The notes beneath the pieces were generated by a model. The model was not told the origin of the DNA. It did no database searches and saw nothing but the letters and a program-made list of their open reading frames with translations. DNA of 5,686 nt from Synechococcales cyanobacterium PMM_0085 (GTDB lineage: Bacteria; Cyanobacteriota; Cyanobacteriia; Elainellales; Elainellaceae), in the NCBI GenBank assembly GCA_949127705.1, contig CASBQJ010000310.1, forward strand, positions 1 to 5,686. The letters run 5' to 3'. The position numbers were made by a program, and so were the translations under genes. Numbering within the stretch: position 1 is the stretch's first letter; each line of letters begins with the position of its first letter. Below are positions 5,596 through 5,686 of the stretch, piece after piece.

Positions 5596-5686
5596 ATGCT
5601 TCGGACATGGGTTAAGCGACAGTTAGGGTGGCTGTCACCCGGTGTGGCTTTTGCGATCGCCGCTCCTTTGCTCTACAGTCTAACGA
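5596..5686 (+). CDS. Start of an unidentified protein, cut by the right edge
   Basis: An ATG at 5596, directly preceded by an in-frame TAG (5593-5595), opens a frame that reaches the window end, giving 30 residues. The N-terminus is basic (MLRTWVKRQ), then a stretch rich in Gly, Ala, Val and Leu (GVAFAIAAPLLYSL) that could be a signal peptide or first membrane segment. A HIP1 octamer lies inside it at 5653. Given the permease before it, an exported solute-binding protein or a second membrane component of the transporter is a reasonable guess, but nothing seen proves it. No strong ribosome site is present. The short length makes even the coding call moderate. Confidence 0.45.
   Translation, partial: MLRTWVKRQLGWLSPGVAFAIAAPLLYSLT

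Overview
The window most likely comes from a cyanobacterium. The octamer GCGATCGC (HIP1, the highly iterated palindrome of many cyanobacterial genomes) occurs eight times in 5.7 kb, where chance would give about 0.1. Base composition looks moderate in G+C, roughly half by eye. All recognisable genes are chromosomal-type metabolic genes on the + strand. I see no RNA gene, insertion sequence, CRISPR array or phage gene.

Layout from left to right: the C-terminal third of a Rieske non-heme iron oxygenase (cut by the left edge, ends 401); a creatininase-family amidohydrolase whose GTG start shares one base with the preceding stop (401-1177); an 88-base spacer with a perfect 12-bp tandem repeat; a complete second Rieske oxygenase, paralogous to the first (1266-2483); a 67-base spacer almost filled by a 14-bp tandem repeat; a GlnT-type glutamine synthetase or gamma-glutamylamide synthetase (2551-3912); a classical SDR dehydrogenase 11 bases later (3924-4658); and an overlapping permease of the NitT/TauT/SsuC ABC transporter class (about 4627-5505). 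After a 90-base spacer with a short palindrome, a new reading frame starts at 5596 and runs off the right edge.

The same orientation, two overlaps and short spacers suggest one or two co-transcribed units. Their promoter is probably to the left of the window, with possible internal control points in the two repeat-bearing spacers.

Read together, the genes look like a small-molecule uptake and catabolic (or tailoring) cluster for a nitrogen compound. The permease would import it. The Rieske enzymes would hydroxylate or N-dealkylate it, and the complete one has a Glu at the position bridging the Rieske cluster and the mononuclear iron, as in carnitine-type oxygenases. The creatininase-family enzyme would hydrolyse a C-N bond. 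The GlnT-like ligase would glutamylate ammonia or an amine, and the SDR would oxidise or reduce an alcohol/carbonyl. A GS-like ligase beside Rieske oxygenases recalls bacterial aniline oxygenation, where the amine is first gamma-glutamylated. The family assignments are firm; substrate and pathway order are inference. No electron-transfer partner (reductase or ferredoxin), ABC ATPase or recognisable solute-binding protein is inside the window.
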